Part shown: in pieces, positions 19,741 through 32,696 of the stretch
Position numbering within the stretch: position 1 is the first letter of the stretch
Layout of the letters: every line of letters begins with the position of its first letter
From: Tenodera sinensis
Lineage: Eukaryota; Arthropoda; Insecta; Mantodea; Mantidae
Direction: 5' to 3'
Length of the DNA: 64,000 nucleotides
NCBI GenBank assembly: GCA_030765045.1
Contig: CM060969.1
Coordinates: 52,805,216 to 52,869,215, forward strand
The notes under the pieces: generated by a model
The model's database searches: none
What the model was told of the DNA's origin: nothing
The model's input: only the letters and a program-made list of their open reading frames with translations
Program-made: the position numbers and the translations under genes

Positions 19741-22700
19741 ATGCTTGCTCAAAGGAAGGTGTAGGTACTCCCCGTATACACCAGACGGCTGCTTGATCCA
19801 AGGTCGTTAATCGCCCTCGCTAGCCAGCCCCAGCAGTGGGAGAGGTCTTCGAGCCCGAAACCGTTAGGAACTTCCGCGCGTCTCTGTGGCCAGTCTTCCT
19901 GCAGCTTGTAGCCTCCTTTGATTCCTTCAGTTCATTCTTTCCTCCTGGGGGTGGTATCCACCATCGATCTGTGTAGGTTGCTGTGCACGAGGTTTCCCTC
20001 CTTGTTGTATCAGCCAGCCTGCATCTAACCTAACTGGATTACTTCCCCCTAAGGTGGGACCACCATCCGCTATTCTCAGTTCAGCAACTGTAGCTAGACG
20101 TTCAGTGGAAAATACCTGAATTGGTAGATGTCCTCCATCATGACAGTGCTGGACCACATACTTCAGTGACGACGTCAGTTGTTGCAGGATTTCGACAGGA
20201 ATGTGGTATTGCAATCGTGTTATTCTGCAAATACTGACCTTTCTTTCTATTATTAGTTTTTCAAACCCTTATAGAGTTTCGTTTGTGGCAAAGTTTTAGT
20301 TTCTGATAGAGCAGCATGCTCAACATGGAAGGGATTAGCAGTTAGTTCAACTCTTTTGTAGGAACTACTGTACTGGAAATATTTATTGCATCAGCTATGA
20401 TAATTTGTACGAGTACATTTGAAATGTATGGCAATTTTACATTCAAACAGTGGTAAAAATGCTAATGTTCTGTATTTGATATTACCATTTAATTTAAAGT
20501 GTGCATATTTTATAGTTTAACATGCTATTATTTGCATTTTGATCGATTTCTGTTATAAATCAATCCTTAGAATAAAACAGAGGAATGAAACTGCTAGAAG
20601 CTGAATGTTTATACCAGATTTAAACATATGATTTTTAATCATACAAGTGAATTATTTGTTATTATACTTAAATAATAATGTTTATTTGTTTACATTCTTC
20701 TAGTTAGTACTTTGCATTGGGTCCACGAGCTTTTGGTACTGTGGCACGTCGTATAGGTATTGAAATTATCAAATGTTTTGTGTATTAATATCTCAAGGAA
20801 CCACAGCCTATGTATTCCTTCAACAAGTTATTTCTTGTTCTTTTTCTTCAGCCGCACTGCAATGCCAATGGTCTTCCATCAGTTCTCTAACTTGTTGAAG
20901 GTTTAATATCATGTAAAGCTATCTAGTTGAAATGCATAAATTATTATACGTGATACAATAAATATTTCCAGTATTGTACACTTATGAATGTCTAAGACAT
21001 TGGAAAATATATTGTTGTTGACAATGGATCATATTGGCGAAATGAAGCTTTTCCACGACTGTAGCTAAATGCCGGTTTCTAGATAAAAGCAGGAGGAATA
21101 TTAACACTAGTAACAATGCAAATAATGAAATGTATGATCCTTATTGTATTAAATGTTAACTAAAAGACAATGCAAGCTCCAGAAGCACTATTGTCAAAAT
21201 GCGGCCAATTTCTGCATGTTTTACGGTGCTATACCCTTAATGAATAAAACAATAGTTACTTCAAGCATCAAATACACTCTTACAGAATCAGTAAGTTTAG
21301 GCATCCATTTTCCATGCAATATTGCTCACTTGCTTGCGATTCAATGTTAATGCGTACCTTGCAATGATAAACATTTTAAACCATTAAATGTCACTGTTTA
21401 AACATAATATTTTAACGTTAATGCACTGAAATGTTTGAGGATAGCATGTAAGATTTTTTTTTGTAAACATATATACAACTTTTCGTCAGTGTTGTTGATC
21501 ATTGACTGCATAGATAATGTGTAACTGCTAATAAATTTAAAAAATGCACTCGTCATATACTTTAGAATTCTGTGATCTTTCGCTCTTACCTAGAAATAAG
21601 CAACAAGACATTTTCTGAACACATTTATACATTATTTACTAAACATCATTCGGTGTGTGCTCCTTTGATTAATCTTATGGATTTTCTTCGTAACAAACAA
21701 TAACTAACTCACTTACAGCACACGTTGTGTATGTTTCTTCTTCAAAATCATCCATTTTGCATTTAAATTCCCCATATAAGTAATACAATGTTGCTACACA
21801 TATCCCTTCAATGATTCCAAAGCCCTTCATAACTTGTCAATACGTCCCAAGTACCTCGTAATTCGAACGAAATTTAATGAAAACAAATAAAATATGACAA
21901 TTAGCTCCGGTCGTGGAAAAAATAATATACATGTTAAGGGTTCAAAACACATTTTTCTCTCAGTAGATTTGTAGCCCCTGGGACAAATCTCTTGGGCTTC
22001 AATTATGCCTCTCGTGGAAAATCAGGTATGTTTCTCCCTTAATGTACAATATGTATTGTTTATTAAATGCATACTTTGTTTTTACTTCTTTAGTGTGTAT
22101 AATGCTGCGTTTAATACTTTGAAACACAGGTATCCCACCCTAGATTTTAAGCAACTTCTCTATTGTGCTTGTGCTGGGGGTGTACAGTGTTCTCTGGAGT
22201 TATTAGTGGTTGAAGAGTGACGAAGAAGAAACGAATTCTTGAAATAACGAAGTTCTTGGTTTGAGGAAGTGAGGGAGAGAGACTGCACACGTTACAAGAA
22301 CTGAAGGACAAAATCCCGAGAGAAGTACAGACAAATCAGTCAGCATGAACCTTTGCGGGTAAACCAGAATTGTTTTCGATGATATAGGAAATGTGTTTGG
22401 TCATCAATTTTAACATCTGGTGTGAGTCAGGTAAGGCTAATGTAAGTTAATACAGAAGTCAGTGTTCTTTACCCATGACTTTCCGGTCGTTTACATGTAA
22501 CTCTGGGGGAGAGCGCCCAGACCGGTCGATCTACGAACACACTGTAGATTCAAGAGATATTATACCTTAAGGTCACTCGATTAAGCTTTAATAAATTGTT
22601 TAATATTCTATTTTATTATTAATTTGATTATTCCATGCTGTCAAAGTTCGTAATTGAGTAAGAACGTTAGAAACTAACTGCTATTGCAATTAAAATTACT

Positions 22701-23872
22701 ACTTTGTTGGAGAACAATTTTGAAGTGATTTACCTAAAATATTTGAACTGTAAACATTATATATACACATATATACTCTCCTCTTGTAGTTTACAGATTT
22801 TTTAAAGTTTGCAGAACTGGGAATTGCATCAACTGATCTTTCATGGATGGTGCTAGAGTAATTTAATTTTATTATGCAAATTATTTCAATTTTGGACTTT
22901 ATGCCAACTTTTTCACGGAATAACCCTCAGCTGTTTTGAAGCTGTATAACAGGAAGAAAGATGAACGTTTGCCTGTTTTAATATCTTGTGTTCAAGAAAT
23001 TGTACTCGTTTTCTGCTTTAGCAAACAATATTTAAAAGGGTTAACATTCGTCGGGTCGGCTACTCTGACTTTGGATTTCTAGTGGTTTCCTTAGATCTTC
23101 TAGCACGAATTTTCTGTCCGCCATTTCCTTTCTATGTAGGATCAAGCGACGGCGATTAGTGCGTTACGTGGATTTGCGCAGTGTAAACATTTTTACCTGG
23201 CGCTTTGCTGGCCATTTGGAGCCTCTTTTTGTTAGGAGGGGTTCATTTCATTCCGGACTCGCTAGGCTTAAGACTGTGCCTATGTATGATTGACATTATT
23301 CTGGAACTGTTAGGGAAAACCATTGTTTGCTAGTGCGCATCGTCGTCTGTTACTAGTGGTTCCTCGGGTGTCCGCATCGTACCTTGCTCCTAAGGATCGC
23401 GCTGGAAGTATTACTTACCTATGATGGCCTACGTGCGGTGCTGTGTTCTCGTGACTGGAGACACCTCCATCTGACTAATTGAAACTGAGTGTTTATTTAT
23501 GGACACTCTTTAACTGCTATGGTTCTCGGCGTCCTATTCTACCAGGTGAGCCACTTGCAACTTATTTTCCAGTTTTATGTAATCCGCATTTTCTACTCTA
23601 ACATTGACACTTATGCTGAGTTCTACCCAAGTATTTAACATGGATGTCTTTGGTTACACACTCCATGAAATTAGTACAAATATAGATGTTAGAACATCGT
23701 CCTTTAATATACTTGTAATTAGAGAGCTTACATTTGCACCAATGCAAATGTGCACTGGAACCAGCGAATACTACATGTTAAACTGGATGCTTATCTCTCA
23801 AGTTGGAATGATCACACGATTCGTAAGTAATCCGTCTACTGCAAAGGTGCTTCGAATTCCCTGCATGTGCTA
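19741..23872. other. mostly unique AT-rich stretch
   Basis: An open frame at 19927-20214 (minus, 95 codons, containing RIADGGPTLGGSNPVRLDAG) lies in GC-richer sequence but is unrecognised. A 14-bp perfect inverted repeat sits at 20817/20888. Around 22520-22540 and 23050-23480 base composition rises slightly. No host exon can be supported. Confidence 0.5.
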
Positions 23873-23899
23873 TTTTTTTTTTTTTTTTTTTTTTTTTTT
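23873..23899 (-). repeat. 27-base poly-T (poly-A on minus strand)
   Basis: Lies ~65 bases beyond the stop of the minus-strand DUF4817-like fragment, with AATAAA in between, as in a polyadenylated retrocopy. Confidence 0.8.
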
Positions 23900-23964
23900 G
23901 CAATTAACTTTGGCTGAACAATTATTATGTTTCAAAACTGTTATTATTTTGTTTAGTAATTGCT

Positions 23965-24096
23965 TTATTTCCATTTTATGGGATTGTCGTTGTCCATTAG
24001 AACATCTCTCCCAGTACAGATGCTGAGCTGCTTGTGCTTGGCTCTTGCTTCTCCGTAGATCAAAAGCACACCAACGTACTCGTCTGTCGAATACAT
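23965..24096 (-). pseudogene. DUF4817-like transposase DNA-binding fragment
   Basis: Minus-strand frame MYSTDEYVGVLLIYGEARAK, then HKQLSICTGRDVLMDN and DNPIKW. It aligns in style with the N-terminal helix-turn-helix called DUF4817 in insect mariner/Tc1-like proteins (EEYVDMLLIYGEA-N---AA-LY-ERFP-RR-P), which binds transposon ends. Several conserved positions (AA, RFP, RR) are eroded, and the frame stops after ~43 residues with no catalytic domain. A processed-copy appearance (AATAAA plus poly-A on the same strand) is notable. The domain call is from memory of the consensus. Confidence 0.5.
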
Positions 24097-24120
24097 TGTA
24101 AAGAATTGGTACAACATGTG

Positions 24121-25390
24121 CGAGAGCATACGTATGGAGAATAAAGTCGGCATTCATAACACACCATGCCAGTCCAATGGGGGCAGAAGTCATCACACCT
24201 ATTCTATTACAAAATGCACAGAACAAAAAACGATTCAAATTATAATCTTCCTAAACCCTCAGGGACTTTGAAATTAGATAATTGTGAATTGTAAATCCGG
24301 TTGCCAAGTTTTGATGAACATAAAAATATGTATAACGCCGAGATGGGAACCTGAGGCGTTAGCGCACAGGTTAGTCATAATTCTACGCACCTATTTGAAA
24401 GCTTTACTGAAAGAACATTTCGAGTTCAACCGTAGAATTTGTATGCCATCTCGCGACTTTTTGTGCCTAATTTATCCCTTTAAGAGTTAAGTTTTAATCC
24501 TTTACTGAGCGCTTAAATATTATTTAAATGGCAAAAGCTATTAAGCGTGTTATTAGCAATGTACGAGACGTAATTTACGCCAAAATTTAAATAAATCGTT
24601 ATGGTCCATAGTGGATGAGGCGTACCCCTAATTTGGTGCAACTAGCCCCGGCTCTAGGTACAAGACTGCGTCATTTTCTTTTTAGCTGATGTTAGTGTAT
24701 TCATAAGATGATAGATCGGCTTTGTCAGAGGTGTTTACTGAATTGCATTGCTAATGTGTACACTAATAAAAAAATTGTAAAATCGGCTGGAAACCTGGAA
24801 TTTCTCTCAGTAAAAGAGTCTTATATGTTTGAGGTGTACTTTAGCGAGGAGTACTTCTGTCCTTTAAACCGCTGTTCTTCTGAATTTTGCCCATTTGTCT
24901 ATGTAAGGACCTACGACCTCGAGAACCAGAGGGATCGGTTATCCCTAGACCGAGCAGGACTACTCCATCTGACTAAACCAAAGTATACTGCTATTATAAC
25001 GTGCATTAAACTATGCTTATTGTTGGAATCTCTGTACTTCTGTGTGATTGGCGCTGTCCTGAATTGTAGATCAAATTGTAATTTGTACGTAGGATATTTG
25101 ACTTCAAGAATCAGACACAGCTTGTAGCAGATTCAACACATCATTTATCACTTCACCAAACACACCTTATTGGCAATGTAGAGCCTCTCTTGGGAAATTA
25201 AACAATTCAAAATATATAACAGACGTTACAGATCAGACTGCTATTCATGAATTCCTCTGCGTTTTCCAACAGAAGATTCACAAGCAATAGACGGTAATCC
25301 TCACTTTAACACCATAGATATAAGTGAATCTTTTATTTTAGCTGTGGAAATAGGTTCTTTTAATACCATTCACATTGGTATTGTCCTTCC
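24121..25390. other. unassigned stretch
   Basis: A 139-codon frame at 24708-25127 is unrecognised, and its part around 24905-24970 may be a decayed tRNA-like sequence on the minus strand. Nothing else supported. Confidence 0.45.
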
Positions 25391-25404
25391 ATTGGTATAT
25401 GTAT

Positions 25405-25742
25405 GGGTCGTATCCTTAGCGCGGTGATAGCACTTCTGCTTACCAAGCGGGAGATTCGGGTTCGATACCCGACACCTTTGTAGTGATTTTCTCCGGCTAG
25501 GAGATCTGATTCAGGGTGTACTCAGCCTCGTTGGGTCCCTTTGGACCAATTGAGGAGCTACGTGATTAAGAAGTAGTGATCCCTGGTTGCGAAGACGACA
25601 TAGCCAGCCAGGAGGAACCGGGGCGCTGTCCACGTCCCACCTTCAGTACTGCACCCCGCCCATGACATCGTGATGGGCAGAGGTGGGGGACGTAGTGGTT
25701 GGGCGGTATGTCTAGGTTCGAAAAGGGATGTTGCGCCTTGGG
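25405..25742 (+). mobile_element. tRNA-derived SINE, family B (head type a)
   Basis: Head TATCCTTAGCGCGGTGATAG (A box) with GGGTTCGATACCCG (B box). Body as in the other B copies, ending GGGATTATTATTG. An imperfect duplication may flank it (TTGGTATATGTATGG before, TTGGTACATTTGGA after). Confidence 0.85.
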
Positions 25743-25745
25743 ATT

Positions 25746-26800
25746 ATTATTGTTGGTACATTTGGATTAAGGACAAATATTCGGACATCAGTTTTAACTC
25801 TTTGTTCGTAACTGTAAAAGCTAATTATTTATACTAAAATTGGAGTGCAGAATTGGGAAAGAAGGGATAGAAAATGGTAGTTAAAGATTCTCCCTCCACA
25901 TTACACGCACAGACTGTAATGTCTTTATTTTATGAAAACAACAGAGTGGCTAATTCGTTAATTTTGTAAGAAGTACATCCCTCAACATGGCACCCAGGGA
26001 GCGGATGCTCACTTGCCATTCTGGAAAGCCACAGATTATCAAGAAAAGAAATTACAAAATTGGACAAGAAACATTTCTTAGGCATGAAGATATATCACAA
26101 AGAAGCCATGTATGGATAATCTAATTGTGGCTGTCTTGACAGTGATACAGCATTTTTGAGATTATATAAGAAGTTTGCAACAGAAATATTTATGAGTAGA
26201 ATTCATTTCTGTATATCCCTCAAAGTAAAATTTTACTTATATAAGCTGTTTCACACCAGTACTACCTTGTTGTAAACATATGGCAGGGGAGCACGACAGA
26301 TACAGTAACGGAGCGCTCCTAGGCTGCTGATTGGTGGAGGGAAATTCATAGGTGGGCATCGGTCTGTTTCTTTTACCAAACTCCGTTTATCGCGCCTTGT
26401 AACCTCCGTAAGGCACAGCACACGCAGTATCCATAGTGTGCATTCCGGCAGAATGCATCTTCTATAATGATAGGGTAAATTTACTTCTCTACATATGACG
26501 TTATTAGAGTGTACTTGGATAGAAAATGTAAACTGATTCCAAAATTATTGAAACATCATTAAATATTGTGATATGACCTTGGGCACTTATTGGTCTGGAA
26601 GATTCAGAATAATAGCATGTTAACATAATTTCCTTTAGTCTAACCACACAAAAAGGAATAAGTGTGATTAAATTTCCAGCTGGGGGATGGATAAAAAGAA
26701 AAATGAATACGGTGCAGTGTAAAATACGATTGTAGTAGCTATCTCATTAACATTTGTCCTTAAGTGATTAATAAAAGTAAAGCAATTTGCTGCCTTCGAA
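25746..26800. other. unassigned stretch
   Basis: No gene recognised. 26300-26460 is somewhat GC-richer and holds an inverted-CCAAT-like GATTGG, too weak to call a promoter. Confidence 0.45.
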
Positions 26801-26802
26801 AA

Positions 26803-26825
26803 TTATATATATATATATATATATG

Positions 26826-26880
<55 letters not shown>
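26803..26880. repeat. (AT)n-(GT)n compound microsatellite
   Basis: AT run to 26824, then ~55 bp of GT. Confidence 0.95.
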
Positions 26881-26882
<2 letters not shown>

Positions 26883-27042
26883 TGAGACCTGAAGCAGAAT
26901 AAAAATAGGGAAGTTTCGAGAAATGTGTATGTAAATTACTTGTGTGCTATTTTGCTTGAGTTTTTTCTTGTTCATTTTACGTATCAGTACTTCGTTATAA
27001 TAACACCAGCAGGAGTGATACAAGTTGCTTCATAGCAAAGGA

Positions 27043-27262
27043 TCCTATGAGCTAGCTATCGACGGGTCCTTAAAACTCACTTACTCACTCACTCACTCAC
27101 TCACTCATTCACTCACTCACTCATTCACCCACTCACTCATTCACTCACTCATTCACACGCTCACTCATTCACTCACTCACTCATTCACTCACTCACTCAC
27201 TCATTCACTCACTCACTCACTCACTCATTCACACGCTCACTCACTCATTCAGTCACTCACTC
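27043..27262 (+). mobile_element. short LINE-tail retroposon with long CACT/CATT array
   Basis: CCTATGAGCTAGCTATCGAC then GGGTCCTTAAAACTCAC is a diverged form of the 3' signature at 1153 and 39973, followed by ~185 bp of CACT/CATT units. No clear target duplication. Confidence 0.65.
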
Positions 27263-28171
27263 GATAGCATAGCTTGGCCAATAAATTTGAAACTTCAATT
27301 CATTTTCTCTAGTCTAAAAGCAGTGCTGCGAGTACAGCAGAAGAAGGGGTAGCCAACATGTTTCACGTATTTATATGTAAACGTCTCATCGTGTACACGT
27401 ACGTATTTTTAAACTCACCTCCGCATTATACATTTTAGTTATAAGTTTATGCTATGCTATATTTTTAGCCATCTAATTCTAGATAGATGATGAATACCGT
27501 TATAAGATTATTTCATACTAAAATTTTCTTGGGGGTATAAATGCATTTATATTTTCAAAATTAAGAAAACCTTTATTCAGAGAATTCATCCCAATCGAGA
27601 TTTAATTTAGAACCCTCCGGATTACTAAGACGTTCTATTATTATGCCTCGGAGATGGATAGTTTAAAATTCATATTCTCCATTCATAAGTAAATATTATA
27701 AGTTAATAGATATACTCAGATGCATTTTAGTTTTTGTTTTTCTAAGCTCTCAAAATTAGACATATTTTAGAGAGCTGGCACTAAAAGTAGAGCATTTAAC
27801 ACGAACCACTCTTACTAGAAATTGAAGATTATAAACACAATGTAATTACTTGTAAGATGCATAGAGTAACTTATTTCTGACATAACTTCGGTTGTAATTA
27901 TGGGACACCACACAGGGTTTCGAAATAAGTAATCACTTAAAAGACGTGAAGGAATTCTCGGAGCGTCTTTTTCAGACGCAGGTAAGTCGACAACGTTGCG
28001 TTGAGGTTAATCAGGGAATTGACCTGGTTTCCGGATGTAAACAGTAAACGTGTAAACTCTTTCGTCTGATGTTTTGACCAAGTATAATCTGTGAAGAACT
28101 GTCAGACAAGGTGGAAACGTTTATGTAAGTGGCAATATACCTCATCGACGTTATATATTTAAAAAAAAAAA
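27263..28171. other. unassigned AT-rich stretch
   Basis: Nothing recognised. Confidence 0.5.
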
Positions 28172-28389
28172 GACAACAAAATTATTTTTTGTTTAACGAC
28201 GCTGTCCATTGCCAGGATCACATCAGCGTTGCCGGTGTGCCGGAACTTTCGTCCCGCAGTTCTTTTACATGCCAGTAAATCTCTGACATGGAGCTGTCAC
28301 ATTTAAAAACTATCCGTGTGGGCGGATTTTGAACCCGCTACCTAGGAATCAGTAGGCCAGCGTCTAACCAACTGAGCCACTCAGACCGA
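28172..28389 (-). mobile_element. tRNA-derived SINE, family A
   Basis: Minus strand: TCGGTCTGAGTGGCTCAGTT (A box), GCTGGCCTACTGATTCCTAG, AGCGGGTTCAAAATCCGC (B box), then GACATGGAGCTGTC-complement body and CAGCGTCGTTAAACAAAAAA. It gives the uninterrupted body that shows the 1153-1230 insertion to be secondary. Confidence 0.85.
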
Positions 28390-28419
28390 TTCGGTGTGAA
28401 AAGGATGTAAGATCAGCAT

Positions 28420-29350
28420 GCGAGTGAGTTCGAACCGGGGAAAATGATCGATCTCTGTGAAGCGGGTTTGTCATAGCGTAACATTTCAGCTAGTTTAGGC
28501 CATGCTATGACGGTGGTGCGTGTATGGAAGCATTGGATAGTAGAGGGTTGTACGCAGCGAAGATAAGAGTACTGGACCACGCAATGTGACTAAGTACGGG
28601 TCATGACCATAACGGACCGCACAACTTCATCTGCAGGTTAGCTCGACACTGGAGCACTGCAACAGGTGTGAACTTGTCTGCGTCGATGATTCGTCGCAGT
28701 GTATGTGGATTGGCCTGGTTGCACAATGTAATTGCGTTGGCTTCTATTGCAGAGAAACCAGAAGCGCCTCAGACTTCAATGGATGCATGGATGCTGTCAC
28801 TAGTGTGCTGAGTGGCAAAGTGTGGTCTTTTCATACGAGTACAGCTTCAACCTATCGAACAGCGATGCCCGTATAGTTGTTGATGGTACCATGGTGAGCA
28901 CAATCTGGAACCCTGCATTGTTGAGCGGCATAGGGGACAACCGCCAGATGTGATGATTTGGGGCGCTATTGGTTATGACAACCAATCTCGCCTCCTAAGA
29001 ATTGAGAGCTATTTGAACAGCAACCGGTACATCAGGGAGGGTTTAGAGCCCAAGGTCAACATTTCAGTAGGAAAATGCCCAATTACATGTTGCTAGGAAC
29101 GTATAAGCCTTCTTCAGGGAACAACAAATACCATTGCTTACATATCGCTTATTGGATAGGTCTGGTATATGGCTGGTTGGCAACCTGGTCGTCACGGTTC
29201 TCCAGTAACTAGTGTCGATGATTTGTGAACTTGCATACCGACTGCGTTGAGGAAGATCTCCCAGGAACATATTCCGATCTTTTTTGGTTTCATACTAGGG
29301 CGTTTGGCAGCTCTAAATGCAACACGTCCATCAAACACTAGATATTCAGG
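28420..29350 (+). pseudogene. Tc1-like (DD34E) transposase relic
   Basis: Ordered Tc1 blocks appear across shifting frames. The paired HTH region has IDLCEAGLS, then RNISASLGHA and WKHWIVEG-TQRR. A linker block reads RLARHWSTATGVNLSASMIR. The catalytic core has ERHRGQPPDVMIWGAIGYDN, then QSRLLRIESYLNSNRYIREG and LEP. A weak HVARNV-AFFREQQI follows, which in intact relatives comes just after the second catalytic Asp (DNARPH). The first catalytic SDES block is damaged (FIRVQLQPIEQ), and stops occur throughout. Length (~930 bp) is near a full ~340-residue transposase. SINE A lies immediately upstream. Terminal repeats were not found. Confidence 0.85.
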
Positions 29351-29935
29351 CTCGAAGGTCATGTACACATTTGTAAAATTAATAATTTGTTTATTGTTAT
29401 GTGTCTAATGTATGGTGTAAAGCCCATTTCAATTATGCGTTTCCCTCTTGCTGTTGCAATTTTCACATACAGTGGTATATTATAGAATGCTGTGATTACT
29501 ACTTGGCAAAACCACGAGGCGCATCGGAAAGAATATGAAAGAGCCCAGATGTTGACGCGAGCTTATCGTACAAGTATGGCGAGACAATGTGTATACACTC
29601 TGTTCGGTTGCAATCACCTCTTCAGGACAGCAACGTCTCATATATCGGCAGGAGCGAGAGATCATCTATTTGTGTTTTATCATTGACCATACGTCATTAT
29701 TTCGCTCTACTAATAAACAAGATAAGCGATCGCAGCGCTCGACTCCTCGTTGGCTTTGTCAAGTAGTAAGTGAATATCTTGTCAGCACTGGTGCTGTGAA
29801 GATAAAACAATGAGGGCCAAGCAACAGAAGATTAGAGATTACCACTGCGCATATCTGAATGTACACGTCTATTTCCACAAACATTTCAGCTGAATATTTT
29901 ATAATTTAATATTTAGATTTGCTAAATATTTTAAA
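29351..29935. other. unassigned stretch
   Basis: Overlapping short frames near 29480-29813 match nothing known to me. Confidence 0.45.
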
Positions 29936-29939
29936 TATT

Positions 29940-30500
29940 TCTTCTTCTTCTTCTTCTTCTTCTTCTTCTTCTTCTTCTTCTTCTTCTTCTTCTTCTTCTT
30001 CTCTCCTCTTTATATTAAGGCGTAATTGGCTGTTTTACACACAAATCAATTCATCTTTCCATTTCTTTTTTGGTCGTCACGGACTACTTCTTTCTGGAAT
30101 TTTGTCTCTCGCTATTTTCACTAATCGTTCGTCTGACATTCTGGATATGTGTGCATTCAGTTCCTCCTTCCTTCTTTCCACGCCTTCAGTCACCGGTTGA
30201 ATCTTACATATCTCTCTGATTTCTTAATTTCTTACTTTATCGCACATTGTCTCTCCAGCTATCTTCTTTAATACTTTCATTTGTATTGTTTCCACCATTC
30301 GTCGTGTTCTTGTGGTCTCCACTCACGTTTCTAATGCATAAGTTATTACTGGTCAGACTACTGCTTTATAAATTTTGACTTCTGTTTCTTTTCTCATATA
30401 TTTATTTCTCTACTCTAGCTCATTAATACAGCCAGATATTTTTTTATGGTTTTGCGATTTGATTATTAATTTATTGGGCTAAATTTCTTCCACTAGTAAT
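29940..30500 (-). mobile_element. LINE 3' fragment with (GAA)n tail
   Basis: The minus strand carries the C-terminal post-RT region of an insect LINE across frames: IYEKRN..., ...NNTNESIKEDSW, RDNVR-SKKLRNQRDM, and ECTYPECQTNDYEK. This pattern (KIYKT-VRP, ETTRTRRM, QMKVLKKIAG, NEEIR-ICKIQ, HISRM) follows the tail of endonuclease-type LINEs. It ends in a 62-bp (GAA)n array (29940-30002 as CTT on the plus strand), acting as the 3' tail. Highly degenerate. Confidence 0.55.
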
Positions 30501-30502
30501 AT

Positions 30503-31370
30503 TAACACCCAGGTTATTTTAAATATTGTTTGTAATGAACTCCTGCTTCATCGCTTTGCAAATATTGATTTAAATATTTATTAGTTTTTATTTTGTATTA
30601 AGATCTATGAATGTAATATTTTTCTTCTTATATTTAAGGTATGATTATTGTTTATTTGCAGGGAAGTTTCATTGATTATTAATTAGGGAAAGGTAAAATA
30701 AATTGAAAAGCTTTTGAACTAAGTTCACTTAATTTGAATTAGTTTTGTTAGAAAGAATTTCCATCGCTATTTGCTTCGATGGTAGGTTCAAAACATCATA
30801 TATAATAAAAGTGGAGTTCAGAATTATTCAGAAGTTTTTGGAAAGTGATTTGCCCTTTGTGAAGGTGTTAAATTTTATTCTTTGAAGCTTTATTGAGTAA
30901 GTCATTTCCGGGTAAATCAGATGTTTTATATATAAATCTGTAGAAGCGTCAGCTTTGTTCGCGTTATTGCTTCAAATGCGATGATTCTTCCCACTCCTTT
31001 ACTTTATCCCACCCTCATTTATTCTTTTTGTTTCTCCTCATTACCCTTTTTTCTTCCTCCAGCTCTTTCTTCCACACCCTTCCTATCCGTCCCCCTTAAC
31101 GCTCTCTCACCATGCAGTGTTTTGCACACCGTTTTTTCTCGGTATATTAATAACAATTACCACATGTATAAGGTTTAGCAATTGAAAATTCTTTAGAAGT
31201 ATTTTTTCTCGTGATAACTTTAAGTAAACACAAAGCTCATATAATAGTAACGAACAATTATGGCAATTTCTTAAATACTCGTTCTTTCCAATTTTGCAAA
31301 CAACAATATCTTCCAGAAAATGCATCCTTTTAAACATGCAGTGATTACAAATTTTAAACGAAGTTGTACG
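30503..31370. other. unassigned AT-rich stretch
   Basis: Nothing recognised. Pyrimidine-rich patch near 31000-31090. Confidence 0.5.
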
Positions 31371-31375
31371 TGAGA

Positions 31376-31600
31376 TATTTAGCAAGCGGAATGACTCAGG
31401 CGGTAGCGTCTGTGGCCCGCATTCGGGAGGTTGCGGGTTCGGTCCTTCATGACCGTGGGACTTTCCAGGCTCTTCTCGGCTCACTAAGGCGAATGCTGGG
31501 AAGGATATTTCCTTTACATGTCCCATTTCACTTCCTTTCATTCCATTCTCTTTATACAGTCTTTCTAGGCTGTAAGAGTCAGCGGGGTCGCCGGCTGCGC
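31376..31600 (+). mobile_element. tRNA-derived SINE, family C
   Basis: AATGACTCAGGCGGTAGCGT (A box) with GGTTGCGGGTTCGGTCCTTC (B box), then GTGGGACTTTCCAGGCTCTT and a pyrimidine-rich end with TACATGTCCCATTTC. A third SINE type distinct from A and B. The sequence to 31880, with a G-run at ~31676, may be a further element. Borders unclear. Confidence 0.55.
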
Positions 31601-31870
31601 TACGGTGATTTTTGCACTCTGGAAATACGGTGCTCTGCTGAGGGGAGGCGCTGTAGTCGTTCGGCCGTTCTTCCCGGGGGGGGGGGGAGTGGGGGCTGAT
31701 AAATTAGCTGGATGTGCCTGGCTACTGGCGGGCTGTCTGTGGCTACCTGGAACTCCACCCCTACAATTACCCACCGTAGTTACAGTTCCGCCTGATATGT
31801 TCTGGCCACCTATGTATAGTGCACTTATGTCATCCTACCTTCTGGGGTCTGACCACAATAAAGCCATCGG

Positions 31871-32009
31871 CTGACGTGCCGGAATCCCTACAGTGACACA
31901 CAGAAGCAAGCTATTTAAATTTCTATGTTATTTTGTACCCAATAGAACTGGCTCTCTATTGATGATAAGTCATATTTACTAAGTAGGACTATGAGATTAA
32001 CAGCGCGCG

Positions 32010-32078
<69 letters not shown>

Positions 32079-32690
32079 ACATACATACAATACATGTTAG
32101 CATCAATTCATCAGACTTTTTATTTCCTTTTTTGCGAATGTATTAAATGTAGATAGCCAACGTTACAAAGATGGACTTCCTAAGTTTTAATATTTTCTCA
32201 TCTAATATACGTTCTGAAAGGTGAACAAATTTACGCTGTGCTTTGTTCACTCCACTTTGCTCTTCTTATAACTTAAATTTTACAGCTGCGAGTTTTATGC
32301 AAGTAGAGTTCCATGCTTACATTTTGATCTCATATCAAACGAGAGTACTGTGGCAGTTTTTTGTATACCACGTGGTCCAGCACAGAGCAAATTCTCGAAA
32401 GAAATAACAGCCTGGAAAGGCGGAGTGGTCGATCGAATCTTGCTCCCTCCTCAGCATATGTAAGCCGGCCAACGGCTGAAAAAAAATGATGCAAGTACCT
32501 AGAATAAAAAGAGGAGGCCGCTTAATCAAGTGGTCCAACTATAATTCCTTCACGTTTGCATAGCAGAATTGAGATAGTTAATTTTTCATTTAAAAGTGTA
32601 ATATTTATGGCAGTTATTTTCCTTCCGAAATTTCATATAAAGCAAGTCAGTTTTAAAATTAAATGAAGGCTGCGAATGTTGTACAAAGAA
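31871..32690. other. unassigned stretch with (CA)n microsatellite
   Basis: (CA)n at 32013-32073 preceded by GCGCGC. 32340-32540 shows a weak inverted B-box-like GATTCGATCGACC and could be a decayed SINE. Nothing else. Confidence 0.45.
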
Positions 32691-32696
32691 AGATAT

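Noticed and set aside
24905..24972. tRNA-like sequence on the minus strand
   Set aside because: GGTTCTCGAGGTCGTAGG is B-box-like, but the rest does not fold convincingly and no SINE body follows.
26280..26460. Promoter with CCAAT box
   Set aside because: Only a slight GC rise and a lone GATTGG; no splice donor or initiator support.
31376..31450. Functional tRNA gene
   Set aside because: A and B boxes are present, but arms pair poorly and the sequence continues as a SINE.
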